Position numbers and translations under genes: made by a program. From Aquibacillus albus (GTDB lineage: Bacteria; Bacillota; Bacilli; Bacillales; Amphibacillaceae), in contig NZ_JAFBDR010000004.1 of the NCBI RefSeq assembly GCF_016908325.1, positions 62,001-126,000 of the forward strand: 64,000 bases of DNA. Direction: 5' to 3'. The notes under the pieces were generated by a model that saw only the letters and a list, made by a program, of their open reading frames with translations, was not told the DNA's origin and did not search any database. This document shows, piece by piece, positions 27,254 through 35,169 of the stretch (position 1 is its first letter; every line of letters begins with the position of its first letter).

Positions 27254-28312
27254 ATGAAGATAGATGACATTGCGAAAATAGCTAATGTTTCAAAATCTGC
27301 TGTATCATTAGCTTTAAATGGAAAAAATGGAGTTAGCGAGCAAACACGAGAGAAAATTTTAAAGATCGCTCAAGAACATGGCTATATTCCTCGTCCAATA
27401 ATAAAAGCCAGTCAATATTCACAATCAAAACCAAAAATTCTCAGGTTAGTAGCTTGTACAAATGCCGGTATTGTTACTGAGCAGTATGAATCTCTACCTT
27501 TCTTTAATGAGCTATTTAATAGTATAGATAAACACACTGGATCAAGTGGATACTCTTTAATGGTGTCTTCAATAAATATTGAAAACTTGCGAGATGAAAT
27601 AACAAGATTAGAAAGTGAACAAAAATCTGCTGGTATTTTATTATTAGGTACAAATCTAACTAAGGAACAAATAAAGACTATATCTAACGTTCAGCCTAAT
27701 TTAGTTGTTTTAGATACATGTTATGAAACACTTGATACGAATTTTGTAGTTATGAATAATCTATTCGGTGCTTATCAGGCTGGAGAATATTTAATAAAAT
27801 TAGGTCACAAAGATATAGGGTATGTTGAATCGAATACAAGAATGTATAACTTTGACATGAGAAAACAAGGATTTCTCCAGATACTATCTGAACATAATTT
27901 ATCAGTAGCTAACAACGATTTTTTTAAACTATCTCCAACCGATATTTCATCACAGGATAAATTCAAACAGGAAATTCAAAGGCGCAAAAAAACTTTACCA
28001 ACTGCACTATTTTGTGAATGTGATTATATGGCAATCAGCGTAATTAAAACCTTAACTGAACTAAATATAAACGTACCAGATGATATTTCTGTCATTGGTT
28101 TTGATAATATATTTGAATCTAAAGTAATTACACCAGAGCTGACTACCATTAATGTAAAAAAGGATAAAATCGCATCCCTAGCTGTTGAAAAGCTAATAAA
28201 ATTTATTAATGAAGATGAAAATGATAAAAGTAAATTAATAGTGGATACAGAATTGGTTGAACGTGGTTCTTGTAAGGTACACAGTGTGACCCAAAAGGTT
28301 GCCAATAACTAA
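27254..28312 (+). CDS. LacI-family transcriptional regulator of the catabolic island
   Basis: A 352-residue regulator with an N-terminal LacI helix-turn-helix (DDIAKIANVSKSAVSLALNG) and a periplasmic-binding-protein-like sensor domain (GYVESNTRMYNFDMRKQGF, VPDDISVIGFDN, ERGSCK at the end). It lies between the nucleoside-hydrolase-like genes and the divergent isomerase operon, the classical place for a local repressor. Its effector is probably a sugar from the island. Repeated ACTAAAC/GTTTAGT half-sites near both large promoters are the candidate operators. The ribosome site (GGTAGGTG) is moderate. The usual Leu of the hinge helix is not evident (PIIKASQ), which fits an atypical, CG-free operator. 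Confidence 0.88.
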   Translation: MKIDDIAKIANVSKSAVSLALNGKNGVSEQTREKILKIAQEHGYIPRPIIKASQYSQSKPKILRLVACTNAGIVTEQYESLPFFNELFNSIDKHTGSSGYSLMVSSINIENLRDEITRLESEQKSAGILLLGTNLTKEQIKTISNVQPNLVVLDTCYETLDTNFVVMNNLFGAYQAGEYLIKLGHKDIGYVESNTRMYNFDMRKQGFLQILSEHNLSVANNDFFKLSPTDISSQDKFKQEIQRRKKTLPTALFCECDYMAISVIKTLTELNINVPDDISVIGFDNIFESKVITPELTTINVKKDKIASLAVEKLIKFINEDENDKSKLIVDTELVERGSCKVHSVTQKVANN

Positions 28313-28323
28313 AAATAAGTTTT

Positions 28324-28362
28324 GGATCAATTGTAGCTAAATTACTGTTGGTCCTTTTTAAT
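28324..28362 (+). terminator. Terminator after the LacI-family gene
   Basis: GGATCAA pairs with TTGGTCC (one G-T pair) and is followed by CTTTTTAATATTTTT. Confidence 0.6.
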
Positions 28363-28436
28363 ATTTTTAGTTACCATAAAATACATTACTGAGCAAAGTA
28401 TTAGACACTTTAACTTTGATTTTGTTAACAAACATA

Positions 28437-28472
28437 GCCTAAACCAATACAAAATCTTATATTGGTTTAGGC
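28437..28472 (-). terminator. Hairpin after the nucleoside-hydrolase-like genes
   Basis: A perfect 13-bp stem (GCCTAAACCAATA and its complement) with a 10-base loop, between the convergent regulator and nucleoside-hydrolase-like genes. Confidence 0.7.
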
Positions 28473-28519
28473 GTTATTAACCTAGCAATATGAATAAGCA
28501 ACTATTAAATCTACAAGAA

Positions 28520-29446
28520 TCAAACTTTTTCTTTTTCTGCCGGGAAATTCACTGCAATTTTTGAAAACATATCATCCAATGTAAATCGTGGATCTACATA
28601 GTCATAAACTCTGATTTTTCTTTCTTTTTGATAGTGGACATATCTCATATCCTTCGTGATACGTGGTGCAGCAATTTCTCTATAATGATGATCATGATCA
28701 TCGACCAACAGGGACACTGCAGGTGAATCTCCTAAGCACCAACTCTCGCCGAATGGAAGCGGCCAAGCTGGATCACTATTTAGTTCTGCTAACTGATCAA
28801 ATAAATATTTTCCTAGTTCACCATGTGGCCTAACTTTAAGTTCCAATTCTGCAATACTTGTCCTTATTAGACGATAAGTATTAATCGGAACTTGCCATAG
28901 CTCAATATTTGACTTCATAATAACGTTAGCAGCGTTAATATCATTAGATAAGTTAAATTCTCTTCCACCTTCAGGATACTTACCACCACCGATCCATACC
29001 GCGGTAACCTTATCTTCAATACTTGGTTCCATTAAGTAAGCAGCAGCTAAGTCCGTTATTGGCCCTAGAAAAATTACATAAAGTGGATTCTGTTCGTCCG
29101 CTTTTAAAGCTTCTTCTACTATCAATCTTGCTCCATCTGATACTAGGGGAGTTGATTCATCTACTAATGCTTCCTCAGCACCTTTTTTCACAGTTACTTT
29201 GCCCTCTAAATCCATTAGGCGTAGCACTTTGTTAATCTCATCATAACTTTGTTCCATCGAATCATCTACCGGAACTGTTCCAAAACGATACTTTCCAAAA
29301 TGAGCTGCAATAATCCCTCTTATATCAAATTTGGGTGTAAGCAAGGCATGAACAATTGCATATTGATCATCCGCTTCGTTTTTAGCATCTGTATTAATAA
29401 TAAGTCTAAGTCTTTTATGTTCTGGCATGCTGTAATTAGTTTTCAC
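28520..29446 (-). CDS. Nucleoside-hydrolase-like protein, copy 2
   Basis: A 308-residue member of the nucleoside hydrolase fold. The canonical DTDPGxDD start is replaced by a longer NTDAKNEADDQ (residues 18-28). The later blocks FLGPITDLA, VWIGGG, EFNLSNDINAANVI and GDSPAVSLL keep the general layout. Classical members release ribose from nucleosides with Ca2+; the changed loop and the setting beside isomerase, kinase and importer genes suggest a different furanoside. It starts with GTG (AGAGGTGGTTAATA upstream) and overlaps the end of its paralogue by 11 bases, so the pair is translationally coupled. No signal peptide. Substrate unknown. Confidence 0.85.
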   Translation of the reverse strand: MKTNYSMPEHKRLRLIINTDAKNEADDQYAIVHALLTPKFDIRGIIAAHFGKYRFGTVPVDDSMEQSYDEINKVLRLMDLEGKVTVKKGAEEALVDESTPLVSDGARLIVEEALKADEQNPLYVIFLGPITDLAAAYLMEPSIEDKVTAVWIGGGKYPEGGREFNLSNDINAANVIMKSNIELWQVPINTYRLIRTSIAELELKVRPHGELGKYLFDQLAELNSDPAWPLPFGESWCLGDSPAVSLLVDDHDHHYREIAAPRITKDMRYVHYQKERKIRVYDYVDPRFTLDDMFSKIAVNFPAEKEKV

Positions 29447-30380
29447 TATTAACCACCTCTTTATTTAATAACGTTTTACTCTTTTCCGGGTAATTTAATG
29501 CTATCTTTGCAAACATATCTTCTAACGTAAAGCGAGAATCAATATAGTTATAGACTCTTATTTTTCTACTACTATTACTTGCTCCACTTACGTAACACAT
29601 ATCTTCTGTAACTAATGGGGCATCTTTTTCCTCGTAATGAAATGGATGATCATCAATAAGAAGTGATACAGCTGGTGAATCACCTAGACACCAACTATCT
29701 CCCCACGGATTTCTCCAGTAAGGGCTATGATTGTATTCTGCTAATTGTTCAAATAAATAGTTCCCAATTTCTCCATGTGGTCTAATTCTATGTTCTAATT
29801 CTGCAATGCCTACTTTCACCATGCGATACACATTTTTTGGAACTTGCCATAAAGGAATTGCGGATTTTAAAATGACATTTGCAGCAGATATATCGTTTGA
29901 CAAGTTGAATTCTCTATCACCTTCCGGATATACACCGCCACCAATCCATATTGCCGTTAATTTGTCAGCAATTTTGGGTTCTTGTAAGTAAGCGCAAGCT
30001 AAATCGGTTATTGGTCCTAGAAAAATTACATAAAGCGGTTTAGAGTCATCCTTCATCGCTTCGTCAATAATTAATTGCGCACCATCTGACATAACTGAGG
30101 TTTCCTCACCAGGCATTGCCTTAGGAGCACCTTTCACTACATTAACCTCTGACTGAAGATCCATTAGTCCTAGCAATTTTTCTATTTCATCGTAACTATC
30201 TTCCATTGATCGGTCACTTTTTCTTTCACCAAAATGAGCAGCGATGATACCTTTTATATCGAATTTTGGTGTAAGCAACGCGTGCACGATAGCAAACTGA
30301 TCATCTGCTTCATTTTTAGCATCTGTGTTAATAATTAATCTTAATTTTTTATGTTCTGGGACTTGATAATTATAATTCAA
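29436..30380 (-). CDS. Nucleoside-hydrolase-like protein, copy 1
   Basis: A 314-residue paralogue of the downstream gene. They share the same NTDAKNEADDQ metal-site variant (residues 18-28), FLGPITDLA, VWIGGG, EFNLSNDI, RPHGE and GDSPAVSLL, and about two thirds of residues look identical. The start appears to be TTG with AAGGAGTTATCTAGA upstream. It follows the ABC importer genes on the same strand after a hairpin, so importer and hydrolases may be read from one promoter. Two near copies in tandem suggest duplication with subunit or substrate specialisation. Purine salvage is unlikely since no transporter or phosphorylase for nucleosides is nearby. Confidence 0.85.
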   Translation of the reverse strand: MNYNYQVPEHKKLRLIINTDAKNEADDQFAIVHALLTPKFDIKGIIAAHFGERKSDRSMEDSYDEIEKLLGLMDLQSEVNVVKGAPKAMPGEETSVMSDGAQLIIDEAMKDDSKPLYVIFLGPITDLACAYLQEPKIADKLTAIWIGGGVYPEGDREFNLSNDISAANVILKSAIPLWQVPKNVYRMVKVGIAELEHRIRPHGEIGNYLFEQLAEYNHSPYWRNPWGDSWCLGDSPAVSLLIDDHPFHYEEKDAPLVTEDMCYVSGASNSSRKIRVYNYIDSRFTLEDMFAKIALNYPEKSKTLLNKEVVNSEN

Positions 30381-30427
30381 TCTAGATAACTCCTTTCAAT
30401 AATAAGAAGTATATTTAAGTAATTCCA

Positions 30428-30482
30428 AATAGAGAAGGAACATACTCAATAGACATTAATACTATAACGTTCCTTCTCTATT
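30428..30482 (-). terminator. Intercistronic hairpin after the substrate-binding protein gene
   Basis: A perfect 14-bp inverted repeat (AATAGAGAAGGAAC and its complement) with a 27-base loop, between the substrate-binding protein and the first nucleoside-hydrolase-like gene. No long T tract follows, so it probably protects the abundant binding-protein mRNA or only partly terminates. Confidence 0.6.
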
Positions 30483-30508
30483 CTATTTATTTAAGTACCA
30501 CTGAATGT

Positions 30509-31834
30509 TTATTTAAATTCTTCAGCAGATTCAGCCATGAAATCAACTGCTTCTTCTGGTGTCATCTCTCCAGTAATAATTTTATCTTGAGCTTCAAAGA
30601 ACTTCGTTACAAGCTCTTGAGGTAATGCTTGGTCAGTAATCAGGAAGTTACCTTCAGACATTAATTCATTGATATCAGCAACATGAGGAGTTGATTCTAG
30701 AATAAGCCCATTCTTTCTTGGTAATGGGAAGTTTCTATAGCCATCTTGATATTTTTCAACCACTTCTGGAGCAGTAACATACTCCGCAAACTTAACAGCA
30801 GCTTCTTGTTCAGCTTCAGTTGCACTTCCATTAATCTGAAGCATCTCAACGAAACTAGAAACACGTTGTGGATTATGTTCAGTTGGGAATGCAAATACTC
30901 CTACTTTATCCATATCAAATTCATCTGCAATAATATTCGAATCAAACCAAGGTCCCTCTAAAACCATTGCAGCGTCGCCACTGTAAAATGGAATTTTTGC
31001 CTCTGAAGGGTCAGTAGTAATAAAGCCATTAGGGAAATAACCCTTTTCATTCCATTCATTTAGTTTTTCATAAGTTTTAAGAACTACTTCGTTGTCCCAA
31101 GACTCATCTATATTGATTAAGCTATCTTTCAATTCAGGACCTGCAAAATGTTCAAGAACTACTTCCGTAAATCTCATTGTATGCCAACCAAACTTTCCAC
31201 CAACTGAGATTGGTGTAACGCCATTATCTTTTAGCGTAGCCATCACAGATTCAAATTCATCAAATGTCGTTGGCACTTCAATACCTTGTTCTTCAAAAAT
31301 ATCCTTACGATAGAAGATTGCTAAGCCATTCAGTGAAGTAGGTACACCTGTTAATTGACCTTCATACTCAACTAAGTTTACAGCAGCTTCCTGATACTTT
31401 TCGCTCCAATCATTAGCTTCTGCATATTCCGTTAAATCTAAAGTCAATCCATTCTCTGGATAGAAACTACCTAATGTTCCACCCCAGTTAAACCAAACCG
31501 TAGGCAATGTTCCAGAAGAAGCAGCAACTTTTAGCCCTTCTTTATGTGCATCAACCGCTCGAGTAGACATATTAATAGTAATCCCTGAATTTTCATTTTC
31601 AAAATCTTCAATAATTGGTTCATACATAGGCTTGTCATCATCAAGCGTCCAAAATTCTACTGTTACTGACTCACTACCATTATCATTTCCACTGTCACTA
31701 CTCTGATCACTTGAATTGCTTCCACTCGATTGATCAACGCCATCAGATTGGTCTCCACTCGTACCCGAATTACATGCAGTTAATACTAAGATAGTTGCAA
31801 ACACTAGCAATAAACTTAATAGATTCTTTTTCAA
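30509..31834 (-). CDS. Sugar ABC transporter substrate-binding lipoprotein
   Basis: A 441-residue family-1 extracellular solute-binding protein. The signal peptide ends in a lipobox LTAC with the lipidated Cys21, followed by a Ser/Asp/Gly-rich linker and the binding domain (WFNWGGTLGSFYP, GDAAMVLEGPWFDSN). It should catch a mono- or oligosaccharide outside the membrane for the two permeases encoded upstream. The start is TTG with AGGAGGGTTCAAT before it. It is third in the permease-permease-binding-protein order. The linker and acidic surface are common in halophilic Bacillaceae. Ligand specificity cannot be read from the sequence; the neighbouring enzymes suggest a furanoside or apioside. 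Confidence 0.92.
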   Translation of the reverse strand: MKKNLLSLLLVFATILVLTACNSGTSGDQSDGVDQSSGSNSSDQSSDSGNDNGSESVTVEFWTLDDDKPMYEPIIEDFENENSGITINMSTRAVDAHKEGLKVAASSGTLPTVWFNWGGTLGSFYPENGLTLDLTEYAEANDWSEKYQEAAVNLVEYEGQLTGVPTSLNGLAIFYRKDIFEEQGIEVPTTFDEFESVMATLKDNGVTPISVGGKFGWHTMRFTEVVLEHFAGPELKDSLINIDESWDNEVVLKTYEKLNEWNEKGYFPNGFITTDPSEAKIPFYSGDAAMVLEGPWFDSNIIADEFDMDKVGVFAFPTEHNPQRVSSFVEMLQINGSATEAEQEAAVKFAEYVTAPEVVEKYQDGYRNFPLPRKNGLILESTPHVADINELMSEGNFLITDQALPQELVTKFFEAQDKIITGEMTPEEAVDFMAESAEEFK

Positions 31835-31950
31835 ATTGAACCCTCCTAATTAACTTTTCTCGTCTCCCTAAATAAGATAATACAATAACAGCAAGATTGG
31901 TTAGCAGATCACCTCCCAAAATTAATTGAGTTGATATTATCATTAGAAAA

Positions 31951-32775
31951 TTAACCTTTGACAGCTCCACCCAAACCTTTAACAAAGTGTTTTTGGAATA
32001 TGATATAGACTAGTAAAACTGGTAAGACTGATAATAGAACCCCTGACATCATTAACGGATAATCTGTTGAATATTCTCCTGTAAAACTCATAATTCCAGT
32101 AGTAACCGTTTTCAAGTTATCAGAAGAAATAAAGATTTGAGCTAATAGAAATTCATTCCAAGTCGCAAGGAAGTCCATGATTATCAAAGTTGCTATCGCT
32201 GGTTTTGCAACTGGTAATATAATACGGAAAAACAATCCTAAATCACTACAACCATCAATTCTTGCTGCATCATCTAGTTCTCTTGGAATCCCCTTAAAGA
32301 ATCCTGTTAAAATTAACATCGCGAAAGGAATTCCAAAACCAATGTAAATGAAGATTAAACCAACATACGTATTCATTAAATTTGCTTTCGTTAACATAAT
32401 TACTAGAGGAACTAAACATGCTTGAAATGGTATTGTCATACCTAATATAAAAAAGATGTAAAATGGTTTTTCCCATTTAAAACTAAGTCTAGTTAATCCA
32501 AATGCCGCTAGTGCTGCTACAAGGATTCCCAAAGGAACTTTGATGATAGATATAAATGCACTATTTCTCATGTAAACGATCATATTTCCCTCGTTGAACG
32601 CTTCAATAAAGTTCTCAAAGTGGTATTTTGATGGTAGTGCATACAAAGGGTTAGAGAATAAATCCCCATTAGATTTCAATGCCGTAATCGTTAAAAAGAA
32701 AACTGGAATTAACCATACTAAACCAAAAGTAATAATGAAGATGTAAAATAGAACTCGTGCCGGTTGTTTTTTCAT
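31951..32775 (-). CDS. Carbohydrate ABC transporter permease (MalG type)
   Basis: A 274-residue inner membrane permease with six helices and the EAA loop that contacts the ATPase (ELDDAARIDGCSDLGLFFRIILP). The C-terminal HFVKGLGGAVKG is typical of CUT1-family MalG proteins. It pairs with the MalF-type permease encoded just upstream. GGAGGTTAAACG precedes the ATG. No ATP-binding subunit gene is present in this island, so the importer must use a shared MsmX-type ATPase encoded elsewhere, as is common for CUT1 importers in Firmicutes. Confidence 0.93.
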   Translation of the reverse strand: MKKQPARVLFYIFIITFGLVWLIPVFFLTITALKSNGDLFSNPLYALPSKYHFENFIEAFNEGNMIVYMRNSAFISIIKVPLGILVAALAAFGLTRLSFKWEKPFYIFFILGMTIPFQACLVPLVIMLTKANLMNTYVGLIFIYIGFGIPFAMLILTGFFKGIPRELDDAARIDGCSDLGLFFRIILPVAKPAIATLIIMDFLATWNEFLLAQIFISSDNLKTVTTGIMSFTGEYSTDYPLMMSGVLLSVLPVLLVYIIFQKHFVKGLGGAVKG

Positions 32776-32792
32776 CGTTTAACCTCCCCCTA

Positions 32793-33779
32793 TTAAACAT
32801 GAGATTTTTTCTGTTGCCATAATATATAAGGAATAGCTACAGCCATTACAACTATGAGCAAGATTACTGAAATTGCAGAACCAATGCCTACATTATTATG
32901 ATTAAACGTTTGATAATACATCCACGAACCCAGAACTTGTGTACTTTGTGAAGGTCCACCGCCGGTCATGGCGTAAATAATATCGAAAACCCTCATAGAA
33001 TAAAATAGAGTAGTAGCAAACACAATAATATAAGTCTCTCGTAGAAGTGGCAGTGTTATGTACCAAAGAGCCTGAATCCTATTTGCACCATCTACTTTTG
33101 CTGACTCATATGGTTCATTAGGAATAGTTTGTAACCCTGCTAAAAAAATGATCATAGAGCTACCAACATGTTGCCATGAAGAGGCAGCAAAAACTGAAAA
33201 CAGAGCTAAATCTGGATTTGAAAGCCAACCAACTGGTTCAATTGCAAATACACTAAGAATTTCATTGAATAACCCTATATTCGGGTGATACAGCCAAACC
33301 CAAATCATTGCGACAACAATATTTGATAATATAAACGGAAAATAGAAAACTGCTCTAAAAATTGTTCTACCTTTAAAACTTCTGTTTAGCATTAGTGCCA
33401 ACATTAAAGCAAAAGTTAAATTAAATGCTAGTGAACAAACAGTCCAAATGATATTATTTTTCAGACTTGTTATAAACACAGAATCATTTGTAAACAATTC
33501 AATATAGTTTCCCAATCCTATAAATACTTTGCCTGCAGCATTAATTCCATTTGTTTCAAAAAAACTTAAATACATCGTGTAGAAGGCAGGCCCCGCTACG
33601 ACCATCAAGTAAATGAACAAAGCTGGCGCCATAAAATAGAACGGTTTTAGACTTCTTTGTAACTTTAATCTTCTTTGTGACTTAATTTCTAATTTAAGAT
33701 TATTGTTTTTCTTTACTTCAAGTGGTCTTTCAGTATTCAGCTCTAGAGACGTATCCACTTGGTTTGATTCTTGTCCCAT
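32793..33779 (-). CDS. Sugar ABC transporter permease (MalF type)
   Basis: A 328-residue permease with a basic, cytoplasmic N-terminal region of about 45 residues and six membrane helices. The EAA loop reads ESAKVDGANRIQALWYITLP, the CUT1 pattern. FDIIYAMTGGGPSQSTQVLG is the usual periplasmic-side signature of MalF/UgpA proteins. It is the first gene of the importer operon, with a sigma-A-like promoter 110 bases upstream, a cre-like site close to the start, and AGGAGGGGGATTT before the ATG. Together with the next two genes it forms an importer complex lacking its own ATPase. Confidence 0.93.
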   Translation of the reverse strand: MGQESNQVDTSLELNTERPLEVKKNNNLKLEIKSQRRLKLQRSLKPFYFMAPALFIYLMVVAGPAFYTMYLSFFETNGINAAGKVFIGLGNYIELFTNDSVFITSLKNNIIWTVCSLAFNLTFALMLALMLNRSFKGRTIFRAVFYFPFILSNIVVAMIWVWLYHPNIGLFNEILSVFAIEPVGWLSNPDLALFSVFAASSWQHVGSSMIIFLAGLQTIPNEPYESAKVDGANRIQALWYITLPLLRETYIIVFATTLFYSMRVFDIIYAMTGGGPSQSTQVLGSWMYYQTFNHNNVGIGSAISVILLIVVMAVAIPYILWQQKKSHV

Positions 33780-33794
33780 AAATCCCCCTCCTGA

Positions 33795-33809
33795 TTAAAG
33801 CGTTTTCAA
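33795..33809 (-). promoter_or_regulatory. cre-like site upstream of the ABC importer
   Basis: On the minus strand TTGAAAACGCTTTAA matches most of the cre consensus, between the promoter at 33892-33920 and the first permease gene. Confidence 0.5.
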
Positions 33810-33891
33810 AAAATGATTAAATATAAAACTAAACTTTTTTAACATCTTTACGAAGAAAAAACCAGAAAATTTAGTTTAATAAGTTAATTGA

Positions 33892-33920
33892 ATTTTATAA
33901 CAAATTATACTTAACGTCAA
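33892..33920 (-). promoter_or_regulatory. Promoter of the ABC importer operon
   Basis: TTGACG at 33915-33920 and TAAAAT at 33892-33897 are 17 bases apart on the minus strand. The sequence upstream (AAAAAAATTCATAAAAAA) is nearly the same as that upstream of the isomerase operon promoter, which suggests common control. Confidence 0.6.
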
Positions 33921-33959
33921 TGTTTTTTATGAATTTTTTTAGTTATTACACTCTTCTTA

Positions 33960-34219
33960 ACTAAACAAAAGATAAACTAAATTCTAAGATAAACTAAAAA
34001 AACATCGCATTACTAAATATATACTTGTTCGTCATTCCCTATTCAATGCACGGGGTCAATTCACTCCCCATTAAAAATGACAATCTTATAAAACCCAACC
34101 AACTCACTAAAATAACTAAAAACATATAAAAAAGTTTATTTGTTTAACAGAAGTGAACTTATGTTTATAAAAAATTTAGATTGTATATTAATATTTTTAT
34201 ACTAAACTCTTTGTTTAGT
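33960..34219. promoter_or_regulatory. Cluster of ACTAAA half-sites, candidate LacI-family operator
   Basis: ACTAAAC and GTTTAGT form a perfect 7-bp inverted repeat with a 5-base spacer at 34201-34219. AGATAAACTAAA is directly repeated at 33970-33981 and 33987-33998, and several more ACTAAA words lie between. This gene-free 540-base gap (33780-34321) separates the importer from ribB. Confidence 0.4.
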
Positions 34220-34253
34220 GATTACACTTTTATTCCACTATATATAAAATAAA

Positions 34254-34288
34254 AACCGCAACCCTTTATATAGGACTACGGCTTTTTT
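34254..34288 (-). terminator. Terminator after ribB
   Basis: AGCCGTAGTCC and GGGTTGCGGT form an imperfect stem after the ribB stop, followed on the minus strand by TTTTTATTTT. Confidence 0.6.
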
Positions 34289-34321
34289 TGATTCAGACTG
34301 AAACTCTTTTGTTCGTCTGAT

Positions 34322-34921
34322 TTAGTTTTTAAGATATTTAACTAAATCTGCAATAGTAACTATTTTTAAATCATGTTTTTCACTAAAAGTAATTAAATCC
34401 GGTAAACGTGCCATACTTCCGTCATCTTTAATAACTTCACAGATTACACCTGATGGATCAGCACCACATAATTTAGCTAAATCTACTGCAGCTTCTGTAT
34501 GTCCTGGTCGTTCTAGAACGCCTCCATCAGTAGCAATCAACGGGAAAGTATGCCCCGGCTTTTTAAAGTCTACCGGTTTGGCTTCGTCGCTTGCTAATGC
34601 CCTTACCGTTTCTGCCCGTTCCGAAGCAGATATCCCCGTTGTATTTGAAACATGATCAACAGAAACAGTAAATGCAGTTCGTAAGTTTTCAGTATTATTT
34701 GATACCATTAAAGGTAAATTTAACTTCTTAGCTCTTTCTGCTGTTATAGGGCAACAGACTAAACCACGGCCATATGTAATCATAAAATTGATTGTTTCCA
34801 TGGATACATTATTTGCAAGTGCTAAAATGTCGCCCTCATTCTCTCTATTTTCATCATCTATTACTATTATCATCTTTCCCTGTTTTAAAACGTCAACTGC
34901 CTCTAAAATACTGCTAAACAT
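34322..34921 (-). CDS. ribB: Stand-alone 3,4-dihydroxy-2-butanone 4-phosphate synthase
   Basis: A 199-residue RibB enzyme that converts ribulose 5-phosphate to 3,4-dihydroxy-2-butanone 4-phosphate and formate, a precursor of riboflavin. The metal/phosphate site [10 protein letters not shown] (residues 22-31), [11 protein letters not shown] and [12 protein letters not shown] are intact. Bacilli normally carry a fused RibBA in the rib operon; here the GTP cyclohydrolase II half is absent and no FMN riboswitch is visible upstream. A promoter TTGACA-17-TACATT lies at about 34959-34987. Its position between a pentose-type catabolic island and GH42 suggests an accessory copy, perhaps to supply flavin or divert pentulose phosphate, but that is speculation. 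Confidence 0.92.
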   Translation of the reverse strand: MFSSILEAVDVLKQGKMIIVIDDENRENEGDILALANNVSMETINFMITYGRGLVCCPITAERAKKLNLPLMVSNNTENLRTAFTVSVDHVSNTTGISASERAETVRALASDEAKPVDFKKPGHTFPLIATDGGVLERPGHTEAAVDLAKLCGADPSGVICEVIKDDGSMARLPDLITFSEKHDLKIVTIADLVKYLKN

Positions 34922-35169
34922 TTTAACACTCCTTCATTTTTATAATATTCTTATATTTTAATGTAAAAAATATATTTCTGTTTGTCAAAATACGTTCTTC
35001 AGACCTTTTATTTATGTTATATATTAATAAATTACTAAAATGGTTAAAATAAAACAATAAACATTCCAATAATTAGACTATTATAATAGAATGTTCGCGG
35101 TTAATCTTGTATATAGCTATTTATCACTTACTTCTCAGTATAACTTTTAAACTTAGGAGGAATTGAATA

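Noticed and set aside
28520-30380. Pair of ordinary purine/pyrimidine nucleoside hydrolases for salvage
   Set aside because: The metal motif is altered and no nucleoside transporter or base-salvage gene is near; the sugar context fits better. Not excluded by sequence alone.
33970-33998. CRISPR-like short direct repeats
   Set aside because: Only two 12-base copies 17 bases apart, with no regular array or cas genes; better explained as operator half-sites.
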